Shown piece after piece: positions 1-6,379 of a DNA stretch of 14,704 nucleotides (positions are counted from its first letter, which is position 1; each line of letters opens with the position of its first letter). A program made the translations under genes and the position numbers. The stretch is from RUG14223 sp051881075 (lineage in GTDB: Bacteria; Bacillota; Clostridia; Oscillospirales; Acutalibacteraceae). Under the pieces are notes generated by a model. That model was not told the origin of the DNA. It worked only from the letters and a program-made list of their open reading frames with translations, and searched no databases. Location: assembly GCA_051881075.1 (NCBI GenBank), contig JBJEPE010000044.1, forward strand, positions 1 through 14,704, in the 5' to 3' direction.

Positions 1-68
1 CGTGCTATGCACTTTTTTATAGCCATTACTTTGTGCGCAACGCTGCCGCAGGGCTTCCCTGCCCGCCC

Positions 69-190
69 TGCACCCGGCACATCCTTTCTTTATACGAAGA
101 AAGGATGCAAAGACGTAGCGGGGAAACCCTTTCGATTGGGTTTCCCCTGCTCCCTTTCCTGAACGACCGCTTCGCTGAGCACACAAACTT
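69..190 (+). repeat. Twin-hairpin repeat element, copy 1
   Basis: This stretch carries two perfect hairpins in tandem. One has 11-bp arms at 80-90 and 97-107. The other has 10-bp arms at 120-129 and 138-147 (GGGGAAACCC/GGGTTTCCCC). The same arrangement, with compensated stem changes, occurs in reverse orientation at about 505-632. The flanks are also related: a CTGCACCCGGCA-like left end, and a GCTCCCTTTCCT segment after the second hairpin. Stems that stay paired while their sequence changes point to a structured repetitive element rather than coding DNA. The outer limits are by eye. Confidence 0.6.
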
Positions 191-237
191 ATTTATATTC
201 TTGCTTTACCGCCTGCGTCCAGCCGATTGCTAACCTT

Positions 238-269
238 TTTGCATAGCACTACGTTGCGTGCTATGCAAA
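238..269. repeat. Perfect 12-bp inverted repeat
   Basis: Arms at 238-249 and 258-269 (core GCATAGCAC/GTGCTATGC) form a perfect 12-bp stem around an 8-nt loop. The right-arm core GTGCTATGC also occurs at 3-11, at the left edge of the window, so this is part of the local repeat family. It lacks a clear U-run on either strand, so I do not call it a terminator. Confidence 0.55.
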
Positions 270-334
270 TTTCTGTAGTGCAGACCATTTAGCTTGTTAC
301 TCTTTTAAGCAGTACGATGTGCAAACCATTGGAG

Positions 335-483
335 TGCAGGGGTGAAGCCCCTGCACGTTCCTCCCCCCTTCCTTGGGGAAGGGGGTTGGGGGTTGGGGAA
401 ACAAAGATTTAGATAATAAGATACTGGATTATAGCAAGTTGACTACAAAGTTAAAGTCTCTGCATCAAAGTTAAGATGCGTGA
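335..483 (+). repeat. 149-nt direct repeat, copy 1
   Basis: This matches 819-967 along its full 149-nt length without any net length change; by eye about four bases in five are the same. It opens with two adjacent GC-rich hairpins, the first with arms at 334-342 and 348-356 and the second at about 364-385 (CCCCCTTCC/GGAAGGGGG). A G-rich tail and an AT-rich segment follow, ending in TTAAGATGCGTGA. The substitutions keep the first stem paired. Confidence 0.75.
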
Positions 484-504
484 AATTAATTTTGATACAA
501 TTAT

Positions 505-632
505 ACTTTGTGCGCTATATGCGAAGCATAAAAGCGTTAAGGAAAGGGGGCAGGGAAAACCCATCGCAAGGGTTTTCCCGCCGCTTCTTTGTATACTTTC
601 TTTGCGTAAAGAAAGTATATGCCTAGTACAGA
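505..632 (-). repeat. Twin-hairpin repeat element, copy 2 (inverted)
   Basis: This is the reverse-orientation relative of the element at 69-190. It contains a perfect 10-bp stem at 553-562/570-579 (GGGAAAACCC/GGGTTTTCCC) and a perfect 12-bp stem at 592-603/608-619 with a 4-nt GCGT loop. A small TATGC-GAA-GCATA hairpin lies at 518-530. Read on the minus strand, the order of stems and the spacer words match copy 1. Because the copies are inverted, they could pair intramolecularly or invert the segment between them. Confidence 0.6.
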
Positions 633-818
633 GCGGCATGAGCGTCTGTTAGGGTGGATTTATAAACAACTAACTGTTATGCGAAGCTATACCACTAACT
701 ACGATGCGGCAGGTAAGACCTGCGGCAATGTTGTGTACACGGTATTTTAGAATAATGCGGTTTTGTTACGCATCTGGCATTTGTTTTCTTTATAGTAAGA
801 TATTCAAACATTATCGGG

Positions 819-967
819 TGCAGGGGCTTTGCCCCTGCAAGTTACTCCCCCTTCCTCTGGGGAAGGGGGTCGGGGGATGGGGAAACAAAAACTAAGATAA
901 TAAAATACAAAGTTATAGCAAATTGACTACAAAGTCAAAATCTTTGCATTAAAGTTAAGATGCGTGA
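819..967 (+). repeat. 149-nt direct repeat, copy 2
   Basis: Second copy of the repeat at 335-483. The first hairpin has arms TGCAGGGGC/GCCCCTGCA at 819-827 and 831-839, so its loop is shorter than in copy 1. The second hairpin lies at 847-869. Both copies end with TTAAGATGCGTGA. The copies lie 484 nt apart, and the inverted twin-hairpin element sits between them. Confidence 0.75.
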
Positions 968-1001
968 TACATACTTAATCTCACTAAATCACCCTGTGCG
1001 C

Positions 1002-1043
1002 AAAAAATAAGGCATACCGAGCCATTAAAAACTCAGTATGCCT
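1002..1043 (-). terminator. Rho-independent terminator of the DUF2500 gene
   Basis: On the minus strand a 12-nt stem (arms at 1032-1043 and 1010-1021, one mismatch) is followed by TTATTTTTTG. It begins 12 nt past the stop codon of the DUF2500 gene, which is the expected position for a factor-independent terminator. Confidence 0.8.
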
Positions 1044-1055
1044 GTTTATTATAGT

Positions 1056-1454
1056 TTATAACCTTTGAAAATCAAGAAATCTTGTACCCTGAAATGTAAG
1101 TCTGCCTATATCCCCCTCAGCAAGCATACCGTATTCATTGGCACTTACTGAGAACATCATTCTGTCGCCGCTTTCTACCTGAAAAGTAACGTTATAATGA
1201 TTAAAGGAGGTAGTATGATAACCGTGAGCACCCGTGATATCTCCTGCTACTCCGCTATGATGATGCGATACGCTTACGTGCTTAGTTACTACGGCAGCGT
1301 CTACGGTAAGTATAGGCGAATTATTATTCTTGGCGTTTTGTGATACCGCACGTATTATCATAAAGATAATAAATGCAAACGTCACACCATATATAAGAAA
1401 AACAAATACGCTAAATACGTTTGTTATATTAAAATAGTTAGAGCTCCTCATCAT
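1056..1454 (-). CDS. DUF2500 family small membrane protein
   Basis: Predicted 132-residue protein with one N-terminal membrane segment (about residues 13-37, rich in Phe, Ile and Val) and a soluble C-terminal domain. The motif NNNSP near residue 45, a His-rich stretch SVSHHH, and the run of VTFQVESGDRM, EYGMLAEGD and LTFQGTRFL are typical of the DUF2500 family (related to E. coli YhhM), whose function is unknown. A longer reading frame starts with GTG at 1466. However, that codon lies inside the Shine-Dalgarno AGAGGTGG (1470-1463), which sits 8 nt before the ATG at 1454, so I chose the ATG. The gene is monocistronic, with its own promoter (1489-1517) and terminator (1002-1043). The assignment is from recalled family motifs; no function is proposed. 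Confidence 0.85.
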   Translation of the reverse strand: MMRSSNYFNITNVFSVFVFLIYGVTFAFIIFMIIRAVSQNAKNNNSPILTVDAAVVTKHVSVSHHHSGVAGDITGAHGYHTTSFNHYNVTFQVESGDRMMFSVSANEYGMLAEGDIGRLTFQGTRFLDFQRL

Positions 1455-1488
1455 AATAAAAGCCACCTCTACCGTATTTTATGAATTA

Positions 1489-1517
1489 AGTATATCATGA
1501 TATGACCAAAAAATCAA
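1489..1517 (-). promoter_or_regulatory. Sigma-A type promoter of the DUF2500 gene
   Basis: On the minus strand TTGATT (1517-1512) and TATACT (1494-1489) are separated by exactly 17 nt. Transcription would start near 1482, about 28 nt upstream of the chosen ATG. Confidence 0.6.
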
Positions 1518-1536
1518 GCTCACAGTAGTTATGCTT

Positions 1537-2079
1537 TTATATCTGCATATCCAGATTGCTTTTAATAAGCTTATAGGCTAGGTCTGCAACCTCTTCGGCA
1601 CTTTCACGAAATCCCATACTCATCCAATGCTTTGCTATTGTCATAGTTATACTTACATTTACCGGTAGAATGTATTTATCCTTGATTGTACCTGAGATCT
1701 CTATCTCGGTAAGCTCTTTTTCAAATTTCTTAGTCAGCCTTGACATAACATAATTTCTGTTATCCGGAAGTATCGGCAAACCAATATCACCGTCAATCTT
1801 TAGCTTTGAATAGACCTTCAGAAGAAAATTTTTGAGTGACTGTTCCCTGTCACGAAAGAACAGTGGCATGATCTCATGCGTCACTTTTTCATAAAATACA
1901 TCTGAGATTCCGTCCATAACATCATCTACAGAAGAAAATAATCTGTAAAATGACGCTCGGCCTACACCGGCTTCTCTTACTAAATCAGAAACCGTAATAT
2001 CAAGATAATACTTTTTTGTAAGCATAGAGATGTACGCTTTACCAAGCTTATATTTTACACTTGTTTCAGCACTTGCCAT
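1537..2079 (-). CDS. TetR/AcrR family transcriptional regulator
   Basis: 180 residues, a usual length for TetR regulators. The N-terminal DNA-binding domain (about residues 8-55) shows the typical pattern: a helix ending in LTKKYYLDITVSDLV, then the turn AGVGRASFYRLF with the conserved FYRLF recognition helix, then DDVMDGI. The C-terminal part (about 60-180) is a helical ligand-binding and dimer domain without family-specific signatures that I recognise. ATG at 2079 is preceded by AAGGGGAAG at suitable spacing. The gene is divergent from the ABC1-ABC2 exporter genes, and a palindrome lies between the two transcription units, so the simplest reading is a local repressor of the exporter that is relieved by an exported compound. 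The ligand is unknown. Confidence 0.88.
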   Translation of the reverse strand: MASAETSVKYKLGKAYISMLTKKYYLDITVSDLVREAGVGRASFYRLFSSVDDVMDGISDVFYEKVTHEIMPLFFRDREQSLKNFLLKVYSKLKIDGDIGLPILPDNRNYVMSRLTKKFEKELTEIEISGTIKDKYILPVNVSITMTIAKHWMSMGFRESAEEVADLAYKLIKSNLDMQI

Positions 2080-2121
2080 GATACAACTTCCCCTTATTAT
2101 GTCTTATTTTTACCAAACTAC

Positions 2122-2150
2122 TTGAAAAGAGCATAGAATAGCGGTATAAT
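2122..2150 (+). promoter_or_regulatory. Promoter of the ABC1-ABC2 operon
   Basis: TTGAAA (2122-2127) and a perfect TATAAT (2145-2150) are separated by 17 nt. The predicted start near 2157 lies just upstream of the palindrome at 2163-2181, leaving an approximately 87-nt leader before the TTG start codon. The same TATA core is shared with the opposing tetR promoter. Confidence 0.75.
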
Positions 2151-2171
2151 TTGTTCTCAAACATGATACAA
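2143..2171 (-). promoter_or_regulatory. Possible promoter of the tetR gene, overlapping the exporter promoter
   Basis: On the minus strand TTGTAT (2171-2166) and TATACC (2148-2143) are 17 nt apart. The -35 box lies inside the left arm and spacer of the palindrome at 2163-2181, and the -10 box overlaps that of the exporter promoter. The match to consensus is only moderate. Confidence 0.4.
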
Positions 2172-2181
2172 ACTGTATCAT
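2163..2181. promoter_or_regulatory. Putative TetR operator palindrome
   Basis: Perfect 8-bp arms ATGATACA (2163-2170) and TGTATCAT (2174-2181) flank a 3-nt centre. The site sits a few bases after the predicted exporter transcription start and covers the -35 region of the opposing tetR promoter, so one bound dimer could repress both genes. Function is inferred from position and symmetry. Confidence 0.6.
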
Positions 2182-2243
2182 TATATATATCATATTATAT
2201 CTCTTGTTTTATAAAATGTCAAGCGTGTATGGGAGGATTTTAT

Positions 2244-3992
2244 TTGTTAAAGATTTTTAAGAACTTAAAGAAAACCGATGTTTTATATATTTTAATATGC
2301 ACCTCGCTTATCGTATTTCAAGTATGGCTTGATCTTACCATGCCTGATTATACCGCCAAGCTGACTGCGGCAATATCAATGGGTGAGCTTTCGATGAACG
2401 AGATATGGAAAAACGGCGGCATGATGCTTTTATGCGCATTTGGCAGTATGGCGTCGGCAATCGCCTGTGGGTATTTCAGCTCTCATATTGCGGCCAACTT
2501 TGCCAAAACCTTGCGCAGTAAGCTGTTTGATAGGATAACTAGCTTTTCTGCCGCAGAGATCAACCGCTTTTCTACACCAAGCCTTATAACAAGGACTACA
2601 AACGATGTAGTTCAGATGCAGATGCTTATTGCCATGGGAATGCAGGTGCTTATAAAAGCACCTATCCTTGCAGTATGGGCAATATGTAAGATATCGCTTA
2701 CCAGTATAGAGTGGACTACAGCTACTTTTATAGTTGTACTTATTATTGCCGTAACTGTCGGTATCATCGTTGGTGTTTGCTATCCAAGATTTAAGAAAAT
2801 GCAAAGATTAACCGATGACCTCAATACCGCTACCAGAGAGAACTTATCCGGTGTTCGTGTAATACGTGCCTTTAATGCAGAGAACTATCAGGAGAATAAA
2901 TTTGATAAGGTAAACCGTGAGATAACCAGGACTAACTTATTCACCAGCCGTACTATGGGACTTATGATGCCTGTTATAAGTGCCTGCATGAACGGACTTA
3001 CGCTTGCAATATATTGGATAGGCGCAGTGCTTATCAATGAGGCTCAGATTATGGAGAGAGCTACTATTATAGGCAACATGACCGCATTTATTCAGTATGC
3101 ACTGCAGGTAGTCATGGCGTTTATGATGCTTATTATGATATTCATACTCATGCCGCGTGCTATGGTTTCAGCCAAGCGTATTAATGAGGTATTAGAAACA
3201 GAGCCCTCTATAACATACAACAGCAAATCCGTCAAGACCGATAAAACAGGCGAGATAGAGTTTAAAAATGTATCTTTCAGCTATGCTGACAATGGCGCAA
3301 GCTGCATAGAGGATATCTCATTTAAGGTCAATAGGGGCGAAACCTTTGCTATAATAGGCGCCACAGGAACAGGTAAAACTACGCTTATTAATCTTATTCC
3401 ACGATTTTACGATGCCACAGGCGGTGAGGTACTCATTGACGGCAAAAATATAAAGGAATATTCCAAGGATGACCTTGAACGTAAGATTTCCATAGCACCG
3501 CAGCGTGCTGTACTGTTTAAGGGAGATATCAAGACCAACGTTACCTACGGCGCTAAGGAAGCTGTATCTGACGATTCACCTCGCCTGATACAGGCTCTTA
3601 AGTGTGCCCATGCAGATTTTGTATTTGATGCAGATGACGGTATTCATTCACAGGTAGCACAGGGTGGCACTAACTTCTCAGGCGGTCAGAAGCAGCGTTT
3701 ATCTATTGCACGTGCATTGTTTAAGGACGCTGAGATAGTTATATTCGACGATACATTCTCTGCCCTTGACTATAAGACGGATATGTTAGTCAGACGCAGT
3801 ATAAGAGAAAACTTTGCAGGCGCTACTGTAATACTGGTAGCACAGCGCATAGGTACTATAAAGAATGCAGATAAAATATTGGTACTTGATAATGGGCGCA
3901 TAGCAGGCCTTGGCAAACATGATGAGCTTATGCAAACCTGCGATGTTTATAAGGAGATCGCCCTTTCACAGCTTTCAAAGGAGGAACTCTGA
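2244..3992 (+). CDS. ABC exporter half-transporter, degenerate-site subunit (ABC1)
   Basis: 582-residue fusion of a six-helix membrane domain (about residues 10-305) and an ATPase domain (about 335-575), normal for a multidrug-type half-exporter. Walker A GATGTGKTT is at 372-380, the Q-loop Gln at 420 and the signature FSGGQ at 478-482. Walker B ends FDD, so the usual catalytic Glu is Asp503, and the switch His is Gln534. This pattern marks the subunit carrying the degenerate ATP site of heterodimeric exporters such as TM287/288 or BmrCD. The open frame extends upstream to 2151, but GGGAGGA at 2231-2237 lies 6 nt before TTG 2244, and the proteins then align from the start with ABC3 (M-L-K-x-hydrophobic), so I chose TTG. 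Its stop overlaps the ABC2 start by 1 nt. The substrate is unknown. Confidence 0.9.
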   Translation: MLKIFKNLKKTDVLYILICTSLIVFQVWLDLTMPDYTAKLTAAISMGELSMNEIWKNGGMMLLCAFGSMASAIACGYFSSHIAANFAKTLRSKLFDRITSFSAAEINRFSTPSLITRTTNDVVQMQMLIAMGMQVLIKAPILAVWAICKISLTSIEWTTATFIVVLIIAVTVGIIVGVCYPRFKKMQRLTDDLNTATRENLSGVRVIRAFNAENYQENKFDKVNREITRTNLFTSRTMGLMMPVISACMNGLTLAIYWIGAVLINEAQIMERATIIGNMTAFIQYALQVVMAFMMLIMIFILMPRAMVSAKRINEVLETEPSITYNSKSVKTDKTGEIEFKNVSFSYADNGASCIEDISFKVNRGETFAIIGATGTGKTTLINLIPRFYDATGGEVLIDGKNIKEYSKDDLERKISIAPQRAVLFKGDIKTNVTYGAKEAVSDDSPRLIQALKCAHADFVFDADDGIHSQVAQGGTNFSGGQKQRLSIARALFKDAEIVIFDDTFSALDYKTDMLVRRSIRENFAGATVILVAQRIGTIKNADKILVLDNGRIAGLGKHDELMQTCDVYKEIALSQLSKEEL

Positions 3993-5785
3993 TGCCACAC
4001 TTTATGAAGCGTCCCGTTGCGGATACAGATAAAAAAGCTGATTTTAAGTCACTAAAAAAGATGCTGATTTATTGCAAAAATTATCTTCCGGCAGTTCTTA
4101 TTGCGGTATTATTTGCAGTCGGCGGTTCAATAGCAACCATAATCGGACCTGAAAAGGTCAAAGACCTGATGAATATAATTACAAACGGTATCATTACGGG
4201 CATTGATATGGACGCCTTTGTAGATGTTTGCATAACACTTGTTATAATATATGCGATCGGTGCCGTTCTCTCCTACGGCGGACAGTTTATAACGGCAACC
4301 ATAACGCAGAATACCGCCAAGCGTCTGCGCAGAGATATAAACGTGAAGATAAACAGAATACCGCTTAATTTCTTTGATACAACTACTAAGGGCGATATCC
4401 TCTCAGTAGTTACTAACGACATAGATGCCATAAGCCAGACGTTAGCATCCTCTGCCGCTAACCTTATCAGTGCGATTACCCTACTTTTCGGCGTTATATA
4501 TAAGATGTTTGCATCAAGTGCTATACTTGCCCTTGTTACCATAGGCACATCAATAATAGGCTTTATAGCGATGTCATTCATACTTAAAACGTCACAAAAG
4601 TTCTTTAACCGTAAACAAAAGCATTTGGGCGAAATGAACGGATATATTGAAGAAACGTATACAAACTTTAATATAGTATCTGCATTTGGCGGTAAAAAAA
4701 GCGAGCAGGAAAAGTTTGAGGGCGTAAACGGAAAGCTGTACGAGGATAACTGGAAATCACAGATTTTATCCGGCATGATGATGCACATTATGACCTTTGT
4801 CGGCAACTTATCGTATGTTCTTATCTTTGTTGTAGGCGTTGCACTCATACTTGACGGCAGCAAGGCAATAGACTTAGGTACTATAATGGCGTTTGTTATG
4901 TATGCCAAGCTTTTTTCACAGCCACTATCCACCTTTGCACAATCTATGACATCCATACAGCAGGCTTCTGCCGCATCTGCACGTGTATTTAATCTATTAG
5001 AACAGGAAGAACTGGAAGACGAAAGCGACAAAACCGCAAAGCTGACAGATGTAAAAGGCGACGTTGTCTTTGAAAATATCCGCTTCGGTTATCTACCGGA
5101 TAAAGAGATAATACACGGATTTTCTGCTGACCTTCACCGTGGTCAAAAGGTGGCTATAGTAGGCCCCACAGGTGCAGGTAAGACTACTATTGTTAATCTT
5201 TTAATGCGTTTCTATGAGCTTAATTCCGGCGACATTAAGATAGACGGAATATCTATTAAGGATATGAAGCGTGAGAGTGTTCACGATCTTTTCGATATGA
5301 TATTACAGGATACATGGTTATTTGAGGGTACTATACGTGAAAACCTCATATATAACACACCTAATGTTACTGATGCTCAGCTTGCAACAGCCTGCGAGGC
5401 AGTCGGACTCAAGCACTTTATAGAAACCTTACCTCAGGGCTACGATACACCGCTTGGCGATAATCTTAATCTATCAGAAGGACAGAAACAGCAGCTTACC
5501 ATTGCAAGGGCAATGATAAAGGATGCACCGTTACTTATACTCGATGAGGCCACGTCATCTGTAGATACACGCACCGAGCTTGTAATACAGAACGCAATGG
5601 ATAAGCTTACAGAGAGCAGAACCTCCTTTGTTATAGCACACCGCCTTTCAACCATAAAGAATGCCGATATCATATTGGTATTAAAGGACGGCGATATTAT
5701 AGAGCAGGGCAATCATAAGGAGCTACTTGCAAAGGGCGGATTCTATGCTGAGCTATATAACAGTCAATTTGACAAAATTGCCTGA
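3992..5785 (+). CDS. ABC exporter half-transporter, catalytic subunit (ABC2)
   Basis: 597 residues: a membrane domain (about 30-325) and an ATPase domain (about 355-590). Walker A GPTGAGKTT is at 391-399, the signature LSEGQ at 494-498, Walker B LLILDE with catalytic Glu519, and the switch His is His550. The signature departs from LSGGQ, as expected for the partner of a degenerate subunit: its own Walker motifs plus the SGGQ of ABC1 make the hydrolysing site, while LSEGQ faces the weak site. The ATG overlaps the ABC1 stop by one base and has AAGGAGG just upstream, so the two are translationally coupled in one operon under the tetR-linked promoter. The last 53 codons and the following 283 nt recur at the end of ABC4. 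The codon choice (many GAG and ATA) is unlike that of ABC3-ABC4. Confidence 0.92.
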   Translation: MPHFMKRPVADTDKKADFKSLKKMLIYCKNYLPAVLIAVLFAVGGSIATIIGPEKVKDLMNIITNGIITGIDMDAFVDVCITLVIIYAIGAVLSYGGQFITATITQNTAKRLRRDINVKINRIPLNFFDTTTKGDILSVVTNDIDAISQTLASSAANLISAITLLFGVIYKMFASSAILALVTIGTSIIGFIAMSFILKTSQKFFNRKQKHLGEMNGYIEETYTNFNIVSAFGGKKSEQEKFEGVNGKLYEDNWKSQILSGMMMHIMTFVGNLSYVLIFVVGVALILDGSKAIDLGTIMAFVMYAKLFSQPLSTFAQSMTSIQQASAASARVFNLLEQEELEDESDKTAKLTDVKGDVVFENIRFGYLPDKEIIHGFSADLHRGQKVAIVGPTGAGKTTIVNLLMRFYELNSGDIKIDGISIKDMKRESVHDLFDMILQDTWLFEGTIRENLIYNTPNVTDAQLATACEAVGLKHFIETLPQGYDTPLGDNLNLSEGQKQQLTIARAMIKDAPLLILDEATSSVDTRTELVIQNAMDKLTESRTSFVIAHRLSTIKNADIILVLKDGDIIEQGNHKELLAKGGFYAELYNSQFDKIA

Positions 5786-6065
5786 TGTGCTATATCCGTA
5801 ATCTTTGCAATATGCAAAAATATTATAATATGCAGGTTAAGCAAAACGCCAATGATCATATACCGTAATAAAAATAATTGTCAACATTATTTTTTGCCCT
5901 CTTATAAATATAAAATTTCAAATCCATCCGATTACGGTTATTTACGGCGTTTGTACCTATACACCACAAAGGGGCTGTCTTACTAACATCTCTCACAAAC
6001 ATAAACCTGGCAGCCCCAAAGGTGCTATAACCCCATAAGGATAAACACTTAAAAATAAGCTTTAA
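5626..6065 (+). repeat. Direct repeat R, copy 1: ABC2 3' end plus downstream flank
   Basis: This 440-nt stretch matches 10398-10837 at a constant offset of 4772 with no gaps. The coding part before the stop (5626-5782) differs at 8 positions. The part from the stop codon on (5783-6065, 283 nt) shows no difference by eye, and the sequences diverge abruptly at 6066. Within it are an AT hairpin (5870-5878/5886-5894), a hairpin GGGGCTGTC/GGCAGCCCC (5971-5979/6009-6017) and a minus-strand promoter-like site. The repeat flanks the marR-ABC3-ABC4 cassette. Confidence 0.95.
5855..5884 (-). promoter_or_regulatory. Minus-strand promoter-like site in repeat R copy 1
   Basis: On the minus strand a perfect TTGACA (5884-5879) is followed after 18 nt by TATGAT (5860-5855). 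Transcription would start near 5848 and run leftward into the 3' end of ABC2, antisense to it. No leftward gene follows, so the role, if any, would be antisense or the site may be fortuitous. Confidence 0.35.
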
Positions 6066-6163
6066 AAAGGCTACTGCAAATGACAACGCCACACAAGTAA
6101 GTAATTTGAAAACATTAAATAACACAACCTTATGGGCGTTGTAAAGGTGAATAGACAGTGTAG

Positions 6164-6241
6164 AAGGCAGAAAACGCTTTGGTCTGGGCAGGACGAATGA
6201 ACAATATTCATGCGTGTGCTATGGAGATTGTGAATAAATAA
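6164..6241 (+). pseudogene. Possible TnpV-like transposon gene remnant (3' end only)
   Basis: One frame reads 25 codons ending WAGRMNNIHACAMEIVNK before a TAA at 6239-6241. This resembles, from memory, the C-terminal helix of the small transposon-encoded protein TnpV (a pattern like W-x-x-RMNNI-x-x-x-A-x-EIV). A stop codon immediately upstream (TAG 6161-6163) and the lack of a start show it is only a fragment. A hairpin terminator follows within 25 nt, as it would behind a real gene end. If correct, it marks the left side of imported DNA carrying the marR-ABC3-ABC4 cassette. The match is short, so the call is tentative. Confidence 0.35.
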
Positions 6242-6253
6242 ATCTTGTACGCA

Positions 6254-6290
6254 TAAAAAAACGGCGGCAAGGAGAAATCCTTGTCGTCTA
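6254..6290. terminator. Bidirectional terminator hairpin
   Basis: An 11-bp stem including two G-U pairs (6263-6273/6278-6288) closes a GAAA tetraloop. On the plus strand TATTCTATTTGT follows; on the minus strand a run of seven T follows. It insulates the marR promoter from upstream transcription. Confidence 0.7.
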
Positions 6291-6318
6291 TTCTATTTGT
6301 AAACTTTTATAGATTATC

Positions 6319-6347
6319 TTGACATACAAAAAATGAAGTGATATAAT
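6319..6347 (+). promoter_or_regulatory. Consensus promoter of the marR gene
   Basis: A perfect TTGACA (6319-6324) and a perfect TATAAT (6342-6347) are separated by 17 nt. The palindrome at 6349-6362 begins 2 nt after the -10 box and covers the expected start near 6354, so a bound repressor would block initiation of this otherwise very strong promoter. Confidence 0.88.
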
Positions 6348-6348
6348 A

Positions 6349-6362
6349 TGTAGCACGCTACA
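6349..6362. promoter_or_regulatory. Putative MarR operator O1 (marR promoter)
   Basis: TGTAGC-AC-GCTACA, a perfect 6-bp inverted repeat with a 2-nt centre placed on the marR transcription start. The same arms recur before ABC3 with the complementary centre GT, so the two sites are the same sequence in opposite orientation. This recurrence makes it the best candidate recognition site for the encoded MarR protein. Confidence 0.72.
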
Positions 6363-6379
6363 CAAGGAGGTGTTATTCA

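Larger units (their letters stand above)
1..1000. other. Repeat-rich intergenic region without credible genes
   Basis: I find no convincing coding sequence in the first kilobase. The short reading frames here lack ribosome-binding sites and run through hairpin repeats. The region is built from perfect or near-perfect inverted repeats and from two families of longer repeats that occur twice each. The repeats are more GC-rich (runs of G and C in the stems) than the AT-rich spacers. The word CTTTGTGCGC recurs near 29 and 506, and a related GTGCGC occurs near 996, which suggests that larger composite units have been duplicated and rearranged. No transposase is visible, so any mobility would have to be supplied in trans. 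Confidence 0.75.
5786..6379. other. Non-coding stretch between the two exporter modules
   Basis: The first half (to 6065) is the duplicated ABC2 flank. The rest (6066-6318) holds an inverted repeat (6083-6090/6135-6142), a short fragment resembling the end of a transposon protein (6164-6241) and a terminator hairpin. It ends with the marR promoter and operator. The long minus-strand frame through 5856-6125 has no ribosome-binding site and shares its C-terminal part with another such frame only because it lies in the repeat, so I do not call it. Confidence 0.7.

Noticed and set aside
33..639. Two similar short frames (33-233 plus, 451-639 minus) with related translated words such as CTRHILSL
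   Set aside because: The similarity comes from the inverted twin-hairpin element. Stems pair perfectly, and neither frame has a Shine-Dalgarno sequence or sensible ends.
1..1000. CRISPR array
   Set aside because: The repeats are long, few, irregularly spaced and partly inverted. There are no short regularly spaced units and no cas genes.
2151..2243. N-terminal extension of ABC1 from an ATG at 2151
   Set aside because: It would start at or before the predicted transcription start, run through the operator, and lack a ribosome-binding site. TTG 2244 has an ideal one and aligns with ABC3.
4273..5031. Long minus-strand frame of 252 codons inside ABC2
   Set aside because: It is an antisense shadow of a well-supported ABC transporter gene, Ser/Ile/Cys-rich and without a ribosome-binding site.
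5769..5796. Plus-strand promoter TTGACA-N16-TATATC at the end of ABC2
   Set aside because: The -35 box is part of the coding sequence for the conserved FDK end of the protein, the -10 is weak, and no gene follows for about 580 nt.
5971..6017. GGGGCTGTC/GGCAGCCCC inverted repeat as ends of a miniature insertion sequence
   Set aside because: The arms are only 9 nt (with one G-U pair when folded), enclose about 29 nt, and show no target duplication. It is better described as a hairpin in the exporter flank.
5856..6125. Minus-strand reading frame of 89 codons sharing its C-terminal two thirds with a frame at 10628-10864
   Set aside because: The shared part is just the translated repeat R. Neither frame has a ribosome-binding site, their N-termini are unrelated because the repeat ends there, and the composition is not protein-like.
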